The notes below the pieces were generated by a model. That model was not told the DNA's origin, searched no databases, and was given only the letters and a program-made list of their open reading frames with translations. Source: Bryobacterales bacterium (GTDB lineage Bacteria > Acidobacteriota > Terriglobia > Bryobacterales > UBA6623). Taken from it: a stretch of DNA of 64,000 nucleotides. The position numbers and the translations under genes are program-made. Shown piece after piece: positions 43,346 to 53,732 of this stretch (position 1 is the stretch's first letter; every line of letters begins with the position of its first letter). Where the stretch lies: contig JAJDZN010000153.1 of the NCBI GenBank assembly GCA_022824585.1, forward strand, positions 1 through 64,000, given 5' to 3'.

Positions 43346-46300
43346 TCAGTTTTCGCAGGGCCTCGTCCTGTCTTCGTCGGCCCGGAGTCCGAGGTTTCCG
43401 TAGCGGTGATAGTCGATGCTGAGGCTCTGCTCTCTCAAGTACCAGAGCAGTTCGACTCGGCCGTGGGCAAGCACTGGCGCGTGAGCCAGAAACATCCCTG
43501 ACTGGGCTGCCGCGCGATGGATGATCGCCGGTACGCGCTCGGGATCTGCATACCGAACCCGGTCGGTCTGGCAGTCACGGATCCGAGTTGCGAGCTCATC
43601 GTCCGTCTCTTCGGCGAAGTCCACGGTCCCGGCCCACGACTGTGTCAGCTCCCGCAGCCAATCGGTACCTGGAGACGACCAATCCTTGGGGAGGCTCACG
43701 GTTGCTCGGCAGCCCACCGTCTTGGCCGCGCAAACGCGCGCGAAGATCTCAAACAGCGAATCAAAGCGGTCCACTCGGATTCGGAGCTGTCGCACCGGGA
43801 GGTAGCGCCGCAAGTTGTCTTGACCGACGAGCCGGAAGTGGTCGTGAGTGCGGCTGAACTCCTCTTGGCAGCACGCACCGTAGCTCTCCAGCGCAGCGAC
43901 AATCCTGTGCACATCGTCTGTGCCGTCGGAAACGCCCGGAGGGCAACGCTCCCCGAGGCGTGAACGCAGGTCGACGAGGTCGGGGTCGGCGATCGCGCGG
44001 GGGCCGGCCGGCGGCCGGTCCTCGCTGAAGTCCATGAACTGGGCTACGTAGTTGGGCCCTCCCGCTTTGATGCCAGGGCCGAAGGCAGACTTGCCCATTC
44101 CACCGAAAGGTTGGCGTAGCACAACGGCTCCAGTGGTCGGCCGGTTGACGTAGAGGTTGCCTGCCTCGACGTGATCGGACCAATACGTCTGCTCGCGGTC
44201 GTCGAGACTCTCCAAGCCGGCTGTCAGCCCGTAGCCGGTCCGGTGGGTCAAGTCGAGGGCGTCATCCAAGTCCTTGATCCGCATCACTCCCAGCACGGGG
44301 CCGAAGAGTTCCGTCAGGTGGGTGAAACCGCCCGGCTGCACGTCCCACTTGACGCCGGGGGAGTAAAGGCATGGATTGTTGTCCCGCTGCTTGGGCGTGA
44401 CAGCCCAGCTCTCACCCGGCTCGAGTTCCGTTAGACCGGCCTCCAGCGGGCCTGAGGGCGGGCGGATCAGGGGGCCCATGCGATTGCGAGGATCCCAAGC
44501 CGGCCCGACCTGCAAGCTGCGCACCGCATCGCAGAGTGTCTCCTTGAACTTCGGGTCGTCGTAGACCTCTTTCTCGACGAGGAGCAAGGACGTGGCGGAG
44601 CATTTTTGCCCGCTGTGGCCGAAGGCGGAGTGAATGACATGCCTGATCGCCAAGTCGCGGTCACCCAGAGCGGTCAAGGTGGTTGCGTTCTTGCCGCCGG
44701 TCTCGGCAAGCAGGTTGAGGTCCGGCTTCGCGCGTAGCATCTGCTGGGCGGTCTCGGTTCCACCGGTGAGAATGACGGCGTTCACATCCGGGTGAGAGGT
44801 CAGTTGAGGGCCGACCGTGGCACCGTCACACGGGACCATCTGTAGTGTCCGGCGCGAGATCCCGGCCCTCCAGAAACACTTGCACAGCTCGTGAGCCACC
44901 AGCACCGTATCGGACGCGGGCTTGAGGATGATCGTGTTTCCTGCGGCCAGGGCGGCTGCAATCCCCCCACCAGGAATGGCGATTGGGAAGTTCCAGGGGG
45001 AGACGACCACCACCACGCCTTTCGGCTTGACCCCTAGGCCGGGGAGACCGTAGAAGTGGCGGGCCGCCAAGTCGTAGAAACAGACGAAGTCCACGACTTC
45101 GGAAACCTCGGGGTCGGACTCGGCAAGGAGTTTTCCGCCGTTCGCCAGCGCCGCTCCCATCAGGTCCGCCCGTCCGCGGCGCAATTCCCGAGCCACTGAC
45201 GCCAAGACTTGCGATCGCTCCGCCACCGACTTGCGCCGCCATCCGTCGGCGTCGTCCCGAGCGCAGGCCACCGCCCGTTCGATATCCTCTTCGCGGGCCT
45301 GCCGGTAACGGCCGACGACCAATCCGGGCCGCGATGGGTCCAAGCAGTCGCGGATGCGCCGATTCTCGAAGATCTCCCCGCCCCCAACGACCAAGGGGAT
45401 TTCGATCTTGCGCTTGCCATGGCGGGGCTGCCAGCGCTCAACGATCCGCCGTGCCCACTCGCGGTTGGCCGGCAGCGAGAAGTCAGTGTCGGGCTCGTTG
45501 ACAAAGCTGCTCCACGTGCCTAAGCGCTCCGGCTCTCCAGATTCTTCCAAGCGGTCTTGGGTGCGGCGAGGCGCTTCGGACAGACCCTCGACCAAGGCGA
45601 AGGAGTCGAAGAACGCCTTCTCCAAGCGGTTCCATTCGCGGCTCTTCGGGGCCAGCTTGAAGGCATGACACAGGAAGTTGTCCGGTCCGGTATTCTCGTC
45701 CAGGCGGCGGAACAGGTAGCCGATGGCGTTGACGAAGTCTTCCTTCCTGGTCGCGGGGGCGTAGAGGAGGAGGTTGCGAGTCAGTTCGAACAAGGCCCGC
45801 CGCTGGGGGTTTGCCATCCCTTCGAGCATCTCCACTTGAACCCGGTCCGCGATGCCGGCCTCTGCAGCCAACAGCAAGGCGTAAGCGGTATCGAACAGAT
45901 TGTGGGAAGCCACTCCTAGGCGCACGGCCCGGATGTTCTCCGGAATCAGGGCTTCGTGCAGCATTCGCTTGTAGTTGGCGTCGGTCTCGGGCTTTGATGC
46001 AAACGGCGCTTGGGCCCAGCCGCGCAGCGAGGCTTCCACACGCTCCATTTCGAGATTGGCACCCTTCACGAGTCGAATCGTCACCGGAGACCCTCCGCAA
46101 CGGACCCGTTCCCGAGCCCAAGCGTTGATTCTCTTCTGAGCCAGGCCGGAATCGGGCAGGTACGCCTGCAAAGCGATCCCTGCATTGACCTGTTCCATGC
46201 CCTTGCGGCCCAAGGTCCGCACGAAGGCCTCGGTCGTGACCGCCAGGTCGCGGTACTCCTCCGTGTCGAGGTACACCAGTTTGGGCACTTGGGTGCCGTC

Positions 46301-47068
46301 GACGCGGCGAAATCTCTCGCGAGCCGCCGCGCGATACAGCATTTCCAGCCGGTCGCATAGGACCGAGACGGTGTGTTCGAACGCTAGTGAGTCGATCTGA
46401 GAGTAGATCGTGGAGATCTTGACCGAGATGACCTCGACCTCGGGAATCTGCAGGGCCCAGAGGTAGGAGTCCATCCGCCTTCGGGCCTCGGCTTCTCCCA
46501 GCACGGCCTCGCCAAGAAAATTGACGTTCATCCGGACGCCGCTCTGACGACGCGCTTCCAGATGCCGGACCAGCAGGGGCTCCTCCGCCGGCAGGATGAC
46601 GTTGGCGGTCTCTTCTCGCATCCGCGCCTTGACCAAGGGGGCTGCCACGCCGGGAAGGTAGCCTCCGAAGGAGTGGAAGCCTCGGAGGAGAGTTCGATCC
46701 AAGCCGCTGAAGATCCGGGGGATCCCCTGTACGTCCAATATGTGCAGCATTTGGTCAACCGCCCGCCCGGCCCGTCTAGCGCGGAATGCCTGATCAGTGA
46801 GCTGGGTAAGTGTCGCCCTGTCTTGAGGGCTTTGCACTATCCGCTCCAACTCCGCCTGCTGCTTCCTCTCGGCCGGGGTCTGAAGGCTCGCAGCCGATTC
46901 CTGAAGATGTCGCGCTAGGAGCGCCGCTTTCTGCGCCCGCTCCGGGTAGGGCGAGACTGGGTCCGCTACCAACGATCTGAGGAGATCTTCCAGGGATTCG
47001 TTCACGCGCGCGCTCTCCTGCCGCCTGGCACGGGCGTGATCAGGATCAGACTGGACCGCAATGTTCAT
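43346..47068 (-). CDS. putA: Bifunctional proline dehydrogenase / L-glutamate gamma-semialdehyde dehydrogenase
   Basis: Oxidises proline to glutamate in two steps (FAD, then NAD+). 1240 residues from the ATG at 47068, chosen for its GGAGAGG site; the frame runs 150 codons further upstream without family similarity. The PRODH barrel covers about residues 100-420, with VKISTIYSQID and the FAD/proline motif YLFRRLDENTGPDNFL. The ALDH domain (about 480-990) has VSPWNFPIAIPGGGIAAALAAGN, ETGGKN and the catalytic Cys823 in GHSGQKCSAT. A C-terminal domain of about 240 residues resembles the extra ALDH-like fold of longer PutA forms. No N-terminal ribbon-helix-helix domain, so it is not a DNA-binding repressor. 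Confidence 0.94.
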   Translation of the reverse strand: MNIAVQSDPDHARARRQESARVNESLEDLLRSLVADPVSPYPERAQKAALLARHLQESAASLQTPAERKQQAELERIVQSPQDRATLTQLTDQAFRARRAGRAVDQMLHILDVQGIPRIFSGLDRTLLRGFHSFGGYLPGVAAPLVKARMREETANVILPAEEPLLVRHLEARRQSGVRMNVNFLGEAVLGEAEARRRMDSYLWALQIPEVEVISVKISTIYSQIDSLAFEHTVSVLCDRLEMLYRAAARERFRRVDGTQVPKLVYLDTEEYRDLAVTTEAFVRTLGRKGMEQVNAGIALQAYLPDSGLAQKRINAWARERVRCGGSPVTIRLVKGANLEMERVEASLRGWAQAPFASKPETDANYKRMLHEALIPENIRAVRLGVASHNLFDTAYALLLAAEAGIADRVQVEMLEGMANPQRRALFELTRNLLLYAPATRKEDFVNAIGYLFRRLDENTGPDNFLCHAFKLAPKSREWNRLEKAFFDSFALVEGLSEAPRRTQDRLEESGEPERLGTWSSFVNEPDTDFSLPANREWARRIVERWQPRHGKRKIEIPLVVGGGEIFENRRIRDCLDPSRPGLVVGRYRQAREEDIERAVACARDDADGWRRKSVAERSQVLASVARELRRGRADLMGAALANGGKLLAESDPEVSEVVDFVCFYDLAARHFYGLPGLGVKPKGVVVVVSPWNFPIAIPGGGIAAALAAGNTIILKPASDTVLVAHELCKCFWRAGISRRTLQMVPCDGATVGPQLTSHPDVNAVILTGGTETAQQMLRAKPDLNLLAETGGKNATTLTALGDRDLAIRHVIHSAFGHSGQKCSATSLLLVEKEVYDDPKFKETLCDAVRSLQVGPAWDPRNRMGPLIRPPSGPLEAGLTELEPGESWAVTPKQRDNNPCLYSPGVKWDVQPGGFTHLTELFGPVLGVMRIKDLDDALDLTHRTGYGLTAGLESLDDREQTYWSDHVEAGNLYVNRPTTGAVVLRQPFGGMGKSAFGPGIKAGGPNYVAQFMDFSEDRPPAGPRAIADPDLVDLRSRLGERCPPGVSDGTDDVHRIVAALESYGACCQEEFSRTHDHFRLVGQDNLRRYLPVRQLRIRVDRFDSLFEIFARVCAAKTVGCRATVSLPKDWSSPGTDWLRELTQSWAGTVDFAEETDDELATRIRDCQTDRVRYADPERVPAIIHRAAAQSGMFLAHAPVLAHGRVELLWYLREQSLSIDYHRYGNLGLRADEDRTRPCEN

Positions 47069-47571
47069 GCGCCTCTCCAAGCAGACCGAGGCATTGCTCT
47101 GGGCAGCTCCCGGGCCGGTCTGTTTCAGTTTGCACCACGCTCGGAGACCATTAGCCGGGCGGCGAGAATCCCCCACGTCGGTCCGGGCGGACAGCAAAGT
47201 ACTCTTGCTCCAGAACCTGCCTGATCTTGTGCCGGGCACTCGCTTGGTAGAGTCTCGGGCTCGGCAACCTCGCCGTGTTCGCAGGGCCAACGGCAGAGCG
47301 CAGCTTCCGCCAGGAGAAACTATGGCGTGCACGAGACGACGGTAGGCGTGGCCAAGATGAGCGTGGATTCGCCGATGGCTCAGATCCGGCCCAGCCCCAA
47401 CGCCCCGGCCTCCGCTCCGTCCTTGGGAGCCGGGGTGCCGCGGCCCTATCTCGAGATCCCCGGGGAGTGTGCCATTCGTCGCTAGAGACGCCGTCTGCGT
47501 TCGTCTGCACAATGGCACGGGAGCTTAATACTGGTCTCGCTGACTGCCTTGCCGTCATATGATTGACACCG
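47069..47571. other. Divergent intergenic region without a supported gene
   Basis: About 500 bases between putA (minus) and the CehA-like gene (plus). Frames on both strands are open in places but rich in Arg/Pro/Ser with no recognisable motif. It should contain both promoters; I see no RNA gene or repeat. Confidence 0.4.
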
Positions 47572-49197
47572 ATGCTCAGGAATCGGACTCTGATCGTGGC
47601 GGGTGGAGCTTGCTGTCTGTGTGCAGCACTACTCGCATGCAGCAGTTCCCGGCCCGCGGAGTTGCGCGGCGTCATCGTGGACAGCTCGGACGGCTCTCCA
47701 CTGGCCGCTCGCCTCTACGTCGAGGATGGCCATGGGGAATGGTACGTGGCGCAGTCCGCGGACCCGGATGGCTCGAGTGTCCCTTACAACAAGAGCCGGT
47801 CGGACGAGAGCGTCGAGATACACACCACCCTGTCTGCCCACACCTTTTCGTTGGAGCTGCCGACCGGCTCGTATTCTCTGACGGCCGCGCGGGGCAAGGA
47901 GTATCTGCCCGCGACAAACACCCTAGTGGTTGGAGAAGGCGTGACCGAGACCGAAATCCGGCTTCGCCGATGGATCAACATGGCACAGCATGGCTGGTAT
48001 TCGGGCGAGACTCACGTGCACCGCAGCATGAGCGAGCTCCCGGGCCTAGTCGTGGCGGAGGATCTGAACGTCGCTCTGCCTCTGACGTACTGGGTGACGG
48101 AGGCGGGCACGCCCCCGAGTCAAGGCGACAAGAACTCGCCGCCAGTCGAGGCCCTGCCGATCGCCGTCGACCCGCACCACATCATCTACCCGATGAACAC
48201 CGAGTACGAGATCTTCACGGTGAACGGTGTGCGCCACACGCTCGGCGCGGTGTTCGCGTTGAACCATCGCAGCGTCCTGAATCAGGGAGCGCCGCCGGTA
48301 GGCTCGATTGCCAAGCAGGTGCATGACGAGGGAGGGCTGCTGGAGCTTGACAAGCACAACTGGCCGTGGTCAATGATGCTGATCCCGGCCATGAACGTGG
48401 ACCTGTACGAACTCACCAACAACCACATCTGGCGAGCGCCGTTTCACTTCCGCAGTTTCGGCGAGCAACCCGCCGACTACATGCAGATTGAGCAGACTGA
48501 CGAAGGCTTCACCGAAGAGGGCTGGATCGACTTCACCTTTCAGAACTACTACGCCCTGTTGAACTGCGGCTTTCGCCTCCGGCCAACCGCCGGAACAGCC
48601 TCAGGAGTTCATCCCGTTCCACTGGGATTCGGTCGCGTTTACGTGCACTTGGGTTCGGAGTTCTCGTACGAGCGATGGATCAAGGGGCTCGACGATGGAC
48701 GCAGCTTCGTCACGACTGGCCCCATGCTGGATGTGCGCTTGAACGATCGCCGTCCCGGACGGGAGTTCGCCGAGTCGGCCAGTGAGGACGGCGCCTATCG
48801 CTTGACGGGCTGGATTCGTAGCGCCAGCCCGGTCACTTCGATCGAGGTGGTTGCCGCAGGACAGGTTGTCCGCCGGCTCGAGCCGGCCAATCAGGTTGAA
48901 TCGGCGGGGGGGTACGTGACTCTGATCGACGAGCAGTTCTCGTTCGATACCTCGACTTGGCTTGCTGTGCGCTGCTACGAGCGCCCAGAGGGCCGCCCGC
49001 GCTTTGCTCACAGCGCTCCGTTTCACATCGCTGTGCCCGGCCGACCGTTGCGTCCCCGGCGGGAAGAAGTCGACTACTTGGTTGGCCGCGTGGAGTCGGA
49101 ACTCGCCCGGCATCAAGGCGTCCTGCCTGAAGCGGCTATCGCCGAGTACGAGCGCGCGAAGGCCGTTTACGAGCAGCTGCGGGCGGTCGCGGAATAG
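47572..49197 (+). CDS. CehA/McbA-family metallohydrolase lipoprotein
   Basis: 541 residues from the ATG at 47572 (a TTG nine bases upstream is also in frame). The N-terminus is a lipoprotein signal with lipobox LLAC (Cys23). A beta-sandwich follows (ELRGVIVDSSDGSPLAARLYV, as in carboxypeptidase-regulatory folds), then a PHP-like hydrolase with YSGETHVHRS, LDKHNWPW and VYELTNNH-type ligand segments, and a closing beta domain. CehA/McbA proteins hydrolyse carbamates or related esters; the natural substrate here is unknown. A lipid-anchored periplasmic or surface location is likely. Confidence 0.8.
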   Translation: MLRNRTLIVAGGACCLCAALLACSSSRPAELRGVIVDSSDGSPLAARLYVEDGHGEWYVAQSADPDGSSVPYNKSRSDESVEIHTTLSAHTFSLELPTGSYSLTAARGKEYLPATNTLVVGEGVTETEIRLRRWINMAQHGWYSGETHVHRSMSELPGLVVAEDLNVALPLTYWVTEAGTPPSQGDKNSPPVEALPIAVDPHHIIYPMNTEYEIFTVNGVRHTLGAVFALNHRSVLNQGAPPVGSIAKQVHDEGGLLELDKHNWPWSMMLIPAMNVDLYELTNNHIWRAPFHFRSFGEQPADYMQIEQTDEGFTEEGWIDFTFQNYYALLNCGFRLRPTAGTASGVHPVPLGFGRVYVHLGSEFSYERWIKGLDDGRSFVTTGPMLDVRLNDRRPGREFAESASEDGAYRLTGWIRSASPVTSIEVVAAGQVVRRLEPANQVESAGGYVTLIDEQFSFDTSTWLAVRCYERPEGRPRFAHSAPFHIAVPGRPLRPRREEVDYLVGRVESELARHQGVLPEAAIAEYERAKAVYEQLRAVAE

Positions 49198-49455
49198 GCC
49201 CTTGGATCGCGACCGAAACAACCGGCTCGAATTCCGGCGGAACCGGCTGCGCACGTCCGAAGACTCGAATCATCAAGAATCGAATGCTTGGCGCGCCGCC
49301 GATCGGGTTCGAGCCCGGAAGCTGCTCTTCCGCCGGAAACAAAGCCCTGCCGCCAACTCGGCGCGTTCGTTCTACGGTCCTGGGTGCGGGAAGGCGGTGG
49401 CGCGACGGTTCGCGACTGGCCCGTTAAGGACGGCTGCGGGCACCCCTCCCGCTCA

Positions 49456-50727
49456 TCAGTCGATCCCCTGAACCGGTCCCAAATGGGCGAGGCCGAAGCG
49501 GTAGAAGCGGACTTCTCCGTAGTTTTCGCCCGATTCATTCGAAGCCTCAACCGCCAGCCCGATCGTGCCGTCGGCTAGGCGCTGCAATACCGAATAGGCG
49601 GCAAACCCTTGATTGAATGTGACTGGGTTGCTGAAGGACTGGCCTTCGTCGTAGCTAGTCCACACCGTAATGTTGTTGCGGTTCAGGCCGTCTTTCCCGC
49701 GGGGGCCCGAAAACAAGATGATGTCGCGCTCATCCCCCGCTCGGCTGGCCGAATACCGGATCATCGAGGCGTCGACCGGAGTGATCGGAATGCTGTCGGG
49801 TCGGTCTGGGCTCCACGTGATACCCCCATCTGCGCTGCGATGGCGGCGGCGATAATCTCCGTCGTTCTGGCGCCCGTCAAGCAGGACCGTGCCGTCGGTC
49901 AGTTCGACAATCTCATCCTCGTTGGCGTCCGGTCCGGGACTTACTTGACCCACCTGCCAACTCGCCCCGTGGTCGTCCGAATAGTATGCGAAGGGCCGCA
50001 CCGAGGCAGGCCCGTCCGGTGTTTCGGAGCCGCTTCGCTTAGCAGGAATCAGCAATCGGCCGTTGGCTCCGCTGTCCTGGCCCTGCCAGCGGAGTTGGAT
50101 GCCGCTACCGGGTCCGGGCTCCGCCTGCCGCCAATACAGCCCGTCCGCCGTGTCGTGAGGCTCGTCGGGATAGAGAACTTGGCGCCGGTCCGACCAAGTC
50201 CGCCCGTGATCGGTGCTGGAGCGCACCCAGACGACCTGGTTGCCGTCGGCGGAGTCCGGGTCCTGGCCGTGAGACACAGTTATGGGCCCCACATCCGGCC
50301 ACTGCCCGTAGAACAGAAAAACCTCGCCGGTCGATTCGTCAAGGACCGGCGTCGGATCCGCGAAATCCACAAAGACGCCGTTTGGCCGGAACCCGGACTC
50401 GATGACTACGAGGGGCTCCCAGGTCTCGCCCGAATCAGTGCTCCGCCGCAGGACTAGGTCGATTGGGGCATTCTCGTCTCGGCGGGGGTCGCTGCCATCG
50501 CCGCGACGGCCCTCGGCGAACAGGAGAATCGAGCCATCTTGGGCAACAATCATGCCCGGAATGCGGAACGTGTGGTACCGGTCCCGCTCCGTGACGTACT
50601 CCCCTTTGGGGGAAACGAACGGCCGCGACACGGAAATAGCCTCTTCGACGGCTGGCGGGCCCGAAGCGCAGCTTGCGATCGCGATAAGGACGATGGCGCG
50701 CTCCGCGAGCCCTCTTGTCTGAGGCAT
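49456..50727 (-). CDS. Secreted exo-sialidase-like glycosidase (GH33-type six-blade propeller)
   Basis: 423 residues; a signal peptide ends near ASCASG (possible lipoprotein, Cys at about 20). The sialidase arginine-triad start YHTFRIPGMI is at about residues 51-60. Asp boxes S-x-D-x-G-x-T-W occur as STDSGETW, STDHGRTW, SDDHGASW, SADGGITW and SYDEGQSF. FAEGRRGDGSD and a late SASRAGDERD fit catalytic acidic and Arg positions. It would release sialic acid or a related sugar from glycans. No sialic acid catabolic genes are in the window, so the real sugar may differ. Confidence 0.85.
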   Translation of the reverse strand: MPQTRGLAERAIVLIAIASCASGPPAVEEAISVSRPFVSPKGEYVTERDRYHTFRIPGMIVAQDGSILLFAEGRRGDGSDPRRDENAPIDLVLRRSTDSGETWEPLVVIESGFRPNGVFVDFADPTPVLDESTGEVFLFYGQWPDVGPITVSHGQDPDSADGNQVVWVRSSTDHGRTWSDRRQVLYPDEPHDTADGLYWRQAEPGPGSGIQLRWQGQDSGANGRLLIPAKRSGSETPDGPASVRPFAYYSDDHGASWQVGQVSPGPDANEDEIVELTDGTVLLDGRQNDGDYRRRHRSADGGITWSPDRPDSIPITPVDASMIRYSASRAGDERDIILFSGPRGKDGLNRNNITVWTSYDEGQSFSNPVTFNQGFAAYSVLQRLADGTIGLAVEASNESGENYGEVRFYRFGLAHLGPVQGID

Positions 50728-50806
50728 TAGACGTGTCTCGCGGGTCGATTGTAGCGTCTACGGGGTCGGCACGAGATTGTCTGGCAGGAGGCAGGTAGGA
50801 CGCGCT

Positions 50807-53398
50807 TTGACGGCCAAGCCAATCACCAAGGGCGGCCTCTGGCTTCGGGCTGTCGATCCCTGGACTATACTGGCGAGCGCCATGCTCGTAGCACTGCTGC
50901 TTTCGCTATTTGCTTGCGCAACCGCTGCAGGGCAGATCTCCTCGGTCGAGCCCGTCGGCACGGAATTGCGTTCGGATGACCTCCCGGATATCTCCGCGGC
51001 AGGCGACGGGACGCTCTGGCTGGTGTGGATGTCACACGACGCCCGACGCGATGAGATCAACCTCCGCCAATATCGAGATGGCAACTGGAGCAACGTGCTG
51101 TTGGTTCCCGGCGGCGATGGCGACATCTGGCTGCCGCAAGTCGCTCTGGACAGCCAGAACCGCGTGTGGGTGGTGTGGTCAGCCCGGCGCATCGGCAACT
51201 GGGACCTGTATGCCCGCCGCTACGACCCGGAGACCGAGTCCTGGGGCGACTTGGTTCGCCTCACAGATCATCGCCTTCCCGACATCTATCCCAGCCTCGC
51301 TGCTAGGGACGGCAAGCTCGCGGTGGCCTGGCAAGGATTCCGAGGAAGCGAGTCGGATATCCTCCTCCGCACGTTCTCCGACGGCAATTGGTCTGAGACA
51401 GTTTCCGTCAGCGGCCGGCCGGGGAACGACTGGAGCCCGGCCGTCGCGCTCGATTCGCGGGGAACGGCTTGGGTGGCCTACGACAGCTACCGCAATGGCA
51501 ACTACGACGTGTACTTGGTAGGCCTGCGGGATGGCAGTACAGCAGTCGACGAAATGGCGGTCGCCGAGACCCCGCTGTTCGAGGCCCGGCCCTCTGTCGC
51601 CGTCGATCCGGACGACCGCGTCTGGGTCGCTTGGGAGAGTGGCGGAGCCAACTGGGGCAAGGACAACGGCTACAACTACCGCTACCAGATGCCTGAGTCC
51701 AAAACGGAACTCGCGTGCGGTACGTGCTTCGGTCCTGGCGTGATGCTCGGAGCGGAGCGCACAATCCACCTGCGCGCCTTCGCCAACGGCCGGCTGCAGG
51801 CTCCCGCCCGGCCCGTGCAAGCGGCATTTGAGGCCGATGCCGGACGCTATGTCTATCGCCCGCAAGTCCTTCTCGACGCCAGCGGCAATCCTCTTGTCGC
51901 GGCCAAGTGCCTCCTAGGCTCGGGCGCCACGCGAAGGAGAGGATGGGAGTACCGGCTCACCCGCTACGACGGAGAAGGCTGGAGCACGCCCGAGGTGATC
52001 CCCAACAGCAAGGGTCGCCTTAGCACGTGGCTCAGGTCCGCCGTGGCGAGCGACGGCAGCCTGTGGCTGGTCTGGCCGACTGACAACCGCCGGGAAGACT
52101 ACCTCACTCGGCCTGTCCGGTTCCAAGTCTACGCCGGCAAGACCACCAGCGCGGACCCTCCCGACCGCATACAGTTCTCTGAGCCCGAGATACTATCTGT
52201 CGAGGCGGCTCCGGGCCATGCGGACGAGCAGGGAGATCTGGCGGCGATTCGGAGCTACCGCGCCGAGATTCAGGGCCGCGCAGCGCGCATCGTCCGGGGA
52301 GACCTGCACCGTCACACGGAACTGAGCTGGGATGCGGGCGGCACCATTGACGGCTCGCTGCCGGAGTTCTACCGCTACATGCTCGACGCCGCCAGCATGG
52401 ACTTCGGGGCCTCGACGGACCACCAGGGAGGCGCACACGACTACTGGTGGTGGTACTCGCAGAAGATGACCGACATGCACCACCTTCCCGGCACTTACGT
52501 CAGCCTGTTCGGATACGAGCGCAGCATCAACTACCCAATGGGGCACCACAACGTGTTTTTCGCCGACCGCTCCGGCGAGGTGGTCCCGTTCTACCTGAAG
52601 CGCTGGGTGCCGGGCTACTTGCTGGCCGACCAAGCGGATAGGGGTGACCAGCCCGGGGTGGTGCCGCCCCAAGAGCGTGACGGGAACAATGACGTCGTCG
52701 ACCCGCGGGTAACTGACAATGACACGCTGCTCTTGTTCGAGCAAGTTCGGCGCATGGGGGGCGTGGCGATCGCCCACACCTCCGCGACCAACATGGGCAC
52801 GGATTGGCGATTCCACGATCCCGAAGCGGCTCCTGTCGTGGAGATCTTCCAAGGCGACCGCACCAGCTACGAGCACGACGGCGCGCCGCTTTCGGCGCGG
52901 AGCCCTGCACCGCGGGATGCTCCGGGAGGCTATCGTCCGGCGGGGTTTGTCAACCATGCTCTGGCCAAGGGCTATACCCTCGGGACCATCGCAAGTTCCG
53001 ACCACTACTCTACGCACTACTCGTACGCGATGGTCTACACGACTTCCTTCACGAGGCAAGGGGTCTTGGACGCTATACGGCGCCGACACACCTACGGTGC
53101 CACCGACAACATCATTCTCGACGTGCGCATGGGCAATCACTTCATGGGGGATCGCTTGCGGGCGTCCGACGCGCAGCCCTTGCGAGTGCGCGTGCGTGGC
53201 ACGGGAGAAATCGCGCGGGTGCATATCCTACGGGACGGCCAGTTGGCCCACACGCATCGGCCGACAGCGCAGGAAGCCGATTTCGAATACACCGATGCCG
53301 ATTTCGGCGGCACAGGCAGTTCTCATTACTACTACGTGCGGGTCGAGCAGGCTGACGGCCAAGTCGCCTGGGGCAGCCCTCTGTGGGTCGATTACTGA
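50807..53398 (+). CDS. Secreted propeller plus PHP-like metallohydrolase (DUF3604-like), copy 2
   Basis: 863 residues from a TTG at 50807 with purine-rich sequence upstream; TTG at 50777 and ATG at 50882 are alternatives, all keeping the signal segment LVALLLSLFACATA. Propeller blades repeat as GTLWLVWMS, NRVWVVWSA, GTAWVAYDS, DRVWVAWES and GSLWLVWPT (about 40-440). The C-terminal part has GDLHRHTELS with D499, H501 and H503, then STDHQG, AIAHTSATNMGTDW, EIFQGDRTSYEHDGAPL and ASSDHYSTHYSY, collinear with copy 1 at 31574. It lacks the extra N-terminal domain of copy 1 and has a Cys-x2-Cys insert (ELACGTCFG). Confidence 0.8.
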   Translation: MTAKPITKGGLWLRAVDPWTILASAMLVALLLSLFACATAAGQISSVEPVGTELRSDDLPDISAAGDGTLWLVWMSHDARRDEINLRQYRDGNWSNVLLVPGGDGDIWLPQVALDSQNRVWVVWSARRIGNWDLYARRYDPETESWGDLVRLTDHRLPDIYPSLAARDGKLAVAWQGFRGSESDILLRTFSDGNWSETVSVSGRPGNDWSPAVALDSRGTAWVAYDSYRNGNYDVYLVGLRDGSTAVDEMAVAETPLFEARPSVAVDPDDRVWVAWESGGANWGKDNGYNYRYQMPESKTELACGTCFGPGVMLGAERTIHLRAFANGRLQAPARPVQAAFEADAGRYVYRPQVLLDASGNPLVAAKCLLGSGATRRRGWEYRLTRYDGEGWSTPEVIPNSKGRLSTWLRSAVASDGSLWLVWPTDNRREDYLTRPVRFQVYAGKTTSADPPDRIQFSEPEILSVEAAPGHADEQGDLAAIRSYRAEIQGRAARIVRGDLHRHTELSWDAGGTIDGSLPEFYRYMLDAASMDFGASTDHQGGAHDYWWWYSQKMTDMHHLPGTYVSLFGYERSINYPMGHHNVFFADRSGEVVPFYLKRWVPGYLLADQADRGDQPGVVPPQERDGNNDVVDPRVTDNDTLLLFEQVRRMGGVAIAHTSATNMGTDWRFHDPEAAPVVEIFQGDRTSYEHDGAPLSARSPAPRDAPGGYRPAGFVNHALAKGYTLGTIASSDHYSTHYSYAMVYTTSFTRQGVLDAIRRRHTYGATDNIILDVRMGNHFMGDRLRASDAQPLRVRVRGTGEIARVHILRDGQLAHTHRPTAQEADFEYTDADFGGTGSSHYYYVRVEQADGQVAWGSPLWVDY

Positions 53399-53732
53399 GC
53401 CTTGCTCGCGCCGTTGTTTCCGCTCCGGTCGGGAGGCGGGACTCGGTCGGACGCCGGATGCGCTGAACGAGCCAGGCGTAACCGAAGACAGGCGCCTGGC
53501 CCTGATGGCGAGCGTGGAGCGATTCTTGGAGCGCAGGACTCGCTGGCACCGCCGAAGCGCCCGCTCAGCGGAGCCAAGCACTGCTTGTTAGGTGGCAGGA
53601 TTCGAGCACCGTGCCCTCTCACCGGGCTGGCGTAGGGCCGAATTCGGTCTCACGCGTTCCGCCTGCTGGCCACTCCCCATGACTTGGCAGGAGGAACCGA
53701 GTTGTTGCTGTCCGAAGCGGCGACAGTTCCCG
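53399..53732. other. Convergent intergenic region, nothing recognised
   Basis: 334 bases between the ends of the propeller-PHP gene and the amidohydrolase gene. Frames here are short and Arg-rich. No T-tailed hairpin, RNA gene or repeat stands out. Confidence 0.4.

Noticed and set aside
43152..43403. 83-codon plus-strand frame overlapping the ABC ATPase stop
   Set aside because: Sequence is Ser/Arg-rich and crosses the end of putA; the permease-like stub in another frame explains the region better.
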